64,000 nt of DNA from assembly GCA_018712705.1 (NCBI GenBank), contig DVGM01000033.1:15802-79801 (forward strand). The letters run 5' to 3'. Source of the stretch: Aphodousia faecalis (GTDB lineage: Bacteria; Pseudomonadota; Gammaproteobacteria; Burkholderiales; Burkholderiaceae_F). Shown piece after piece: positions 60,320 to 64,000 of this stretch; the stretch's first letter is position 1, and each line of letters begins with the position of its first letter. Both the position numbers and the translations under genes were made by a program. The notes beneath the pieces were generated by a model. That model had not been told where the DNA came from. It saw nothing but the letters and a program-made list of their open reading frames with translations, and did no database searches.

Positions 60320-60664
60320 TTACTTCTTAGCGTTAGCGTCACCAACGGACACGTAGATGTGGCACGTTTGCTTATTGATGCGAGTGCCACGACCCTTGGC
60401 GCGGGCACCGAAACGGCGCAGCGTCTTGGCCTTTTCCACATGGATCTTCGTCACGCGCAATTCGTCAATGTCAGCGCCGTCATTGTGTTCAGCGTTGGCA
60501 ATAGCGCTTTCGAGAGCCTTCTTGATAATCACAGCGGCTTTCTTTTGCGTGAACGTAAGAATATTCAAAGCCTTATCCACGGGCTTGCCGCGGACGAGGT
60601 CGGCGACTAAACGGCCCTTTTGAGCCGAAAGACGAACGCCACGAACAATAGCAGAGGTTTCCAT
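60320..60664 (-). CDS. rplV: 50S ribosomal protein L22
   Basis: 114 residues: VRLSAQKGRLVADLVRGKPVDKALNILTFTQKKAAVIIKKALESAIANAEHN and the long loop, lining the exit tunnel. Confidence 0.97.
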   Translation of the reverse strand: METSAIVRGVRLSAQKGRLVADLVRGKPVDKALNILTFTQKKAAVIIKKALESAIANAEHNDGADIDELRVTKIHVEKAKTLRRFGARAKGRGTRINKQTCHIYVSVGDANAKK

Positions 60665-60681
60665 TATCTAACTCCTACTAG

Positions 60682-60948
60682 TTATTTCTTGTCGGACGCG
60701 TGACCCTTGAACGTGCGGGTCATAGCGAATTCGCCCAACTTGTGGCCGACCATATTTTCATTAATGTACACCGGGACGTGTTGACGACCGTTGTGGACGG
60801 CAATTGTCAAACCGATGAACTCAGGAAGAATCGTCGAACGACGAGACCAGGTCTTCAACGGACGCTTGTCACGGCTGGCTTGAGCAGCTTCGACTTTCTT
60901 CATCAAGTGCCCATCAACAAACGGGCCTTTCTTTAACGAACGAGACAT
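60682..60948 (-). CDS. rpsS: 30S ribosomal protein S19
   Basis: 88 residues: MSRSLKKGPFVDGHLMKKVE, STILPEFIGLTIAVHNGRQHVPVYI and MVGHKLGEFAMTRTFKGHASDKK. Confidence 0.97.
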   Translation of the reverse strand: MSRSLKKGPFVDGHLMKKVEAAQASRDKRPLKTWSRRSTILPEFIGLTIAVHNGRQHVPVYINENMVGHKLGEFAMTRTFKGHASDKK

Positions 60949-60957
60949 TTGGCCCCC

Positions 60958-61785
60958 TTATTTACGGTTCCGGCGCTGCACGATCATAGCATCGGTGCGC
61001 TTGTTATTACGTGTACGATAACCCTTGGTTAATTGACCCCAAGGCGTCACAGGAGCGCGACCCGTACCCGTACGACCTTCACCACCACCGTGCGGGTGAT
61101 CCACCGGGTTCATGGCAACGCCACGGACCGTCGGGCGAATACCGCGCCAACGCTTGGCACCGGCCTTACCGAGTTCACGCAGACTGTTTTCTTCATTGCC
61201 AACCATACCGATCGTGGCACGGCATTCAACGTGAATATAACGAACTTCACCAGAACGCAAACGCACTTGAGCGTATTCGCCTTCACGAGCGATCAATTGA
61301 GCAAAGGAACCGGCAGAACGCACCAATTGGGCACCCTTACCCGGCTTCATTTCGATACAGTGAATCGTGGAACCGATCGGGATGTTACGCAACGGAAGTG
61401 CGTTACCCACTTTGATCGGAGCTTCTTGACCATTCATCAATTCGGCGCCAACCGTCAAGCCCTTCGGAGCAATGATGTAGCGACGTTCGCCATCGGCGTA
61501 GAGCACGAGAGCGATATGAGCAGAACGGTTCGGATCGTATTCAAGACGTTCAACACGGGCGGGCACACCATCCTTGTTACGCTTGAAATCGATAATACGA
61601 TATGCCTTCTTATGTCCACCACCCTTATGACGGCAGGTGATGTGACCGTTGTTGTTGCGACCGGCGATACAGTTCTTCTTTTCGAGAAGAGCGGCAAAAG
61701 GCTTACCCTTGTGCAACTCGGGGCTCACAACCTTAACAGCGTGACGACGACCGGCCGACGTCGGTTTCAATTTGACGAGAGCCAT
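60958..61785 (-). CDS. rplB: 50S ribosomal protein L2
   Basis: 275 residues: NNNGHITCRHKGGGHKKAYRIIDFKRNKDGVPA, and the C-terminal GVAMNPVDHPHGGGEGRTGTGR around the peptidyl transferase centre. Start abuts rplW stop. Confidence 0.97.
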   Translation of the reverse strand: MALVKLKPTSAGRRHAVKVVSPELHKGKPFAALLEKKNCIAGRNNNGHITCRHKGGGHKKAYRIIDFKRNKDGVPARVERLEYDPNRSAHIALVLYADGERRYIIAPKGLTVGAELMNGQEAPIKVGNALPLRNIPIGSTIHCIEMKPGKGAQLVRSAGSFAQLIAREGEYAQVRLRSGEVRYIHVECRATIGMVGNEENSLRELGKAGAKRWRGIRPTVRGVAMNPVDHPHGGGEGRTGTGRAPVTPWGQLTKGYRTRNNKRTDAMIVQRRNRK

Positions 61786-62084
61786 TACTTCACCTCTGCA
61801 AAGTTAATTTCTTGACCAGACTTCAAGGTCACATAAGCCTTACGCACATCGCTGTGCTTACCGGCGAAACGGCCAAAGTGAGCCGTCTTACCCTTGACGT
61901 TGACCATTTGAACGCTTTCGACCTGCACCTTAAAGAGCAATTCGATCGCGGCCTTGACTTCTTGCTTCGTGGCATCAGGAACAACACGGAAAACAACTTG
62001 ACCGTGCTTTTCACCAACCATCGTGCTCTTTTCGGAGACTACCGGAGCAAGGAGCACCTTCATTAAACGATCTTGGCTCATCAT
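61785..62084 (-). CDS. rplW: 50S ribosomal protein L23
   Basis: About 99 residues: VLLAPVVSEKSTMVGEKHGQVVFRVVPDATKQEVKAAIELLFKVQVESV. ATG 62084 overlaps the rplD stop (ATGA); an ATG three bases later is equally possible, GTG 62090 less so. Confidence 0.96.
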   Translation of the reverse strand: MMSQDRLMKVLLAPVVSEKSTMVGEKHGQVVFRVVPDATKQEVKAAIELLFKVQVESVQMVNVKGKTAHFGRFAGKHSDVRKAYVTLKSGQEINFAEVK

Positions 62085-62701
62085 CCCCACATCTCCTCAA
62101 GCTGAGCGATCGCATCTTTGGTCACCACAACCTTCTTGTAGAAGATCAAAGAGAGCGGATCAGCATAACGCGGTTCCACCACGAACACATTCTTCAAGTT
62201 GCGAGAAGCCAAATAGAGGTTTTCGTCAACTTCTTTGGTGATAATCATGACGGATTCAAGACCCATTGCTTTCAACTTTTGAGCAAAGGCCTTCGTCTTC
62301 GGGCTATCGGCTCCGATGGAGTCAACAACCACGAGGCGGCCATCGGCAACAAGCTTGGAGAAGATCACGGCCATGGCGGCGCGGAACATCTTCTTGTTAA
62401 CCTTATGACCGAAGTTTTCATTCGGGGTATTCGGGAAAGCACGTCCGCCTCCACGCCACACCGGAGAACTCGTCATACCGCTGCGGGCACGGGCCGTACC
62501 CTTTTGACGCCAGGGTTTCTTGGTCGAATGATGCACGTCAGCGCGCGTCAATTGAGCGCGGGTACCTTGACGGGCGTTAGCTTGGTAAGCCACCACGATT
62601 TGGTGAACCAAAGCTTCATTGTATTCACGACCAAACACGGCGTCGGAAGCTGCCAACTTGGCAGTTTCATTACCTTGTTCGTTCAGGACATTCAGTTCCA
62701 T
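62081..62701 (-). CDS. rplD: 50S ribosomal protein L4
   Basis: 206 residues: ELNVLNEQGNETAKLAASDAVFGREYNEALVHQIVVAYQANARQGTRAQLTRADVHHSTKKPWRQKGTARARSG. L4 represses the S10 operon in E. coli. Confidence 0.97.
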   Translation of the reverse strand: MELNVLNEQGNETAKLAASDAVFGREYNEALVHQIVVAYQANARQGTRAQLTRADVHHSTKKPWRQKGTARARSGMTSSPVWRGGGRAFPNTPNENFGHKVNKKMFRAAMAVIFSKLVADGRLVVVDSIGADSPKTKAFAQKLKAMGLESVMIITKEVDENLYLASRNLKNVFVVEPRYADPLSLIFYKKVVVTKDAIAQLEEMWG

Positions 62702-62711
62702 TGATCGCTCC

Positions 62712-63356
62712 TTAGGCCTTCACAGCCGGACGGACAATAACCTTGCCGCCCTTAGCACCGGGGACAGCGCCGCGAACGAGCAACAATTGACGTTCGACAT
62801 CAACTCGAGCCACCACGAGGTTTTGCGTTGTGCGTTGCACATCGCCCAAGTGACCAGCCATACGCTTACCGGGGAACACACGGCCCGGATCTTGGCGGTT
62901 ACCGATAGAACCCGGTGCACGGGTCGTAACGGAGTTACCGTGGGAAGCGCGGTTGGATGAGAAGTGGTGACGCTTGATAGCGCCGGCAAAACCCTTACCG
63001 ATCGTGATACCGGTCACGTCAACCTTTTGGCCAACCGTGAACATTTCCACGGACAACGTGGTACCCACCTTCAAATCGGCGAGCTTATCAGCATCGATAT
63101 GGAACTCTTTGAGCATTTCGCCCGCTTCGACACCGGCCTTAGCATAGTGACCGGAGAGCGGCTTGCTCACGCGAGACGGCTTCTTAGAGCCGAATGCAAC
63201 TTGAATGGCATTGTATCCGTCGGTTTCTTCCGTCTTCACTTGCGTGACACGGTTGCCAGCCACTTCGAGCACCGTCACGGGAATGGATTCACCATCCTCG
63301 GTAAAGATGCGCGTCATGCCGACCTTACGACCGACTAAGCCGAGTTTTTCACTCAT
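62712..63356 (-). CDS. rplC: 50S ribosomal protein L3
   Basis: 214 residues: LGLVGRKVGMTRIFTEDGESIPVTVLE, and RHHFSSNRASHGNSVTTRAPGSIGNRQDPGRVFPGKRMAGHLG. ATG 63356 has GGAG seven bases upstream; four earlier codons are in frame but not needed. Confidence 0.97.
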   Translation of the reverse strand: MSEKLGLVGRKVGMTRIFTEDGESIPVTVLEVAGNRVTQVKTEETDGYNAIQVAFGSKKPSRVSKPLSGHYAKAGVEAGEMLKEFHIDADKLADLKVGTTLSVEMFTVGQKVDVTGITIGKGFAGAIKRHHFSSNRASHGNSVTTRAPGSIGNRQDPGRVFPGKRMAGHLGDVQRTTQNLVVARVDVERQLLLVRGAVPGAKGGKVIVRPAVKA

Positions 63357-63368
63357 TGTTATCTCCAC

Positions 63369-63388
63369 CCCGGCTACGATTGGCCGGG
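63369..63388 (-). promoter_or_regulatory. Leader hairpin of rplC
   Basis: CCCGGC/GCCGGG (63369-63374 with 63383-63388), 8-base loop, immediately upstream of the rplC Shine-Dalgarno. Candidate site for autoregulation. Confidence 0.5.
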
Positions 63389-63450
63389 ACCATTTTTAAG
63401 AAAAATCGTGTCAAAAAATTAAAATATTTTTTTTCCACGAGAAAGGCGCG

Positions 63451-63479
63451 ATTTTACCTTGCAAATAAAAAGCTTGCAA
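63451..63479 (-). promoter_or_regulatory. Internal sigma-70 promoter between rpsJ and rplC
   Basis: Minus strand TTGCAA (63474-63479) and TAAAAT (63451-63456) with 17 bases between. Start near 63444, leader about 90 bases to rplC, including an A/T-rich stretch and the hairpin at 63369-63388. Confidence 0.7.
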
Positions 63480-63494
63480 GTCAATAGCAAAAAA

Positions 63495-63806
63495 TTATTG
63501 AACCTTGATTTCGACGTCCACGCCGGCAGCCAAATCCAACTTCATCAAAGCGTCAACCGTCTTATCGGTCGGATCGATGATGTCCATCAAACGTTGATGA
63601 GTGCGGATTTCGAATTGGTCACGGCTCGTCTTGTTGACGTGCGGGGAACGCAAAATATCGAAACGTTGGATGCGGGTGGGAAGAGGAACAGGACCGCGAA
63701 CCACAGCGCCAGTGCGCTTGGCCGTGTCAACGATTTCTTGAGCAGATTGATCAATCAGCTTGTAATCGAACGCCTTAAGGCGAATGCGAATGCGTTGAGA
63801 TTGCAT
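63495..63806 (-). CDS. rpsJ: 30S ribosomal protein S10 (transcription factor NusE)
   Basis: 103 residues: RIRIRLKAFDYKLIDQSAQEIVDTAKRTGAVVRGPVPLPTRIQRFDILRSPHVNKTSRDQFEIRTHQRLMDI. First gene after tuf; SD AAGGAAAAACGAA before ATG 63806. Confidence 0.97.
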   Translation of the reverse strand: MQSQRIRIRLKAFDYKLIDQSAQEIVDTAKRTGAVVRGPVPLPTRIQRFDILRSPHVNKTSRDQFEIRTHQRLMDIIDPTDKTVDALMKLDLAAGVDVEIKVQ

Positions 63807-63840
63807 TTCGTTTTTCCTTTAAAAAAGAACACTAAAGAAC

Positions 63841-63883
63841 AACAGAGGATGCGGAGTTTACCTCCGCATCCTCTGTTTGTCAA
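63841..63883 (-). promoter_or_regulatory. rpsJ promoter with -10 box inside a perfect palindrome
   Basis: Minus strand TTGACA (63878-63883), 17-base spacer, TAAACT (63855-63860). A perfect inverted repeat with 16-bp arms (63841-63856 and 63862-63877) and 5-base loop spans spacer, -10 box and start region (about 63848). The same dyad could terminate tuf read-through. Confidence 0.75.
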
Positions 63884-63914
63884 ATACTTTCAGTTACTAA
63901 GTAAGTTTCTGAAA

Positions 63915-64000
63915 TTATTCGATGATCTTGGCCACCACACCGGCGCCAACCGTACGACCACCTTCACGAACAGCGAAACGCAAGCCTTCGTTCATGGCGA
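63915..64000 (-). CDS. tuf: Elongation factor Tu, 3' end only
   Basis: The minus-strand reading frame entering at the right edge encodes MNEGLRFAVREGGRTVGAGV then VAKIIE and stops at 63915, the invariant EF-Tu C-terminus. The rest lies outside the window. Position before rpsJ matches the tuf-S10 arrangement of betaproteobacteria. Confidence 0.95.
   Translation of the reverse strand, partial: AMNEGLRFAVREGGRTVGAGVVAKIIE

Noticed and set aside
59306..60610. 434-codon plus-strand frame opposite rpsC/rplV/rplP
   Set aside because: Exact antisense of highly conserved ribosomal genes; Thr/Arg/His-rich composition typical of a shadow frame.
1..64000. CRISPR arrays, insertion sequences, prophage or integrase genes
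   Set aside because: No regularly spaced repeats, transposase motifs, terminal inverted repeats with target duplications or phage genes were seen.

Overview
The window looks like a chromosomal segment of a betaproteobacterium of moderate GC content, most plausibly a gut Sutterellaceae member (Parasutterella/Turicimonas-like). This placement is inferred from gene order and protein style only: tuf-rpsJ-S10-spc-alpha order, mlaFEDACB-murA-HIT-tatABC, cyaY/lptM/lysA, hemA-prfA-prmC, and Burkholderiales-type S3, SspAB and SerB. I saw no phage, IS element or CRISPR array.

Layout. 1-4.1 kb (minus strand): an operon for an M20 peptidase, a class-I glutamine-amidotransferase-type hydrolase, YhdT and a PanF-type Na+ symporter (cut by the window edge), followed by a DUF697-like protein. 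4.1-7.4 kb (plus): hemA, prfA, prmC. 7.6-15.5 kb (plus): a peptide-type ABC importer (binding protein, fused double ATPase broken by a one-base frameshift, two permeases) running into a cytoplasmic alkaline-phosphatase-superfamily phosphodiesterase and serB. 15.9-19.8 kb: an orphan amino-acid binding protein, two convergent M20D amidohydrolases and a RidA-family protein. 20.2-25.7 kb (plus): a complete 2-aminoethylphosphonate island (ATPase, fused permease, binding lipoprotein, PhnW, PhnX), giving uptake and the phosphonatase route to acetaldehyde and phosphate. 25.8-30.2 kb (minus): a flavodoxin/ferredoxin protein, an AspT-like transporter and three visibly broken genes (flavodoxin, DUF805, GNAT).

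30.3-40.1 kb (minus): housekeeping. sspA-sspB with a downstream tRNA-Thr, a Nif3-family protein, tatABC, a HIT protein, murA, the complete Mla phospholipid-transport operon and a thioesterase. 40.4-48.6 kb: mrcA, cyaY, lptM, lysA, a second AspT-like transporter of identical length (561 aa), engB, hemB and an HslR-like S4 protein. 48.6-64 kb (minus): a YczE-like membrane protein, then the ribosomal super-cluster, transcribed from tuf and rpsJ at the right edge to rpoA and rplQ. Well-formed sigma-70-type promoters lie before rpsJ, rplC, rplN and rpmJ, and the spacers of the alpha operon are unusually rich in hairpins.

Functional themes are phosphorus scavenging (phosphonate island and a phosphodiesterase-linked importer), amidated/peptidic substrate use (three M20 enzymes, a C26 hydrolase, RidA), envelope maintenance (Mla, MurA, PBP1A, Tat, LptM) and translation. 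The most unusual sequence-level signals are a 16-bp-arm perfect palindrome that contains the -10 box of the rpsJ promoter, and several genes interrupted by single-base changes.
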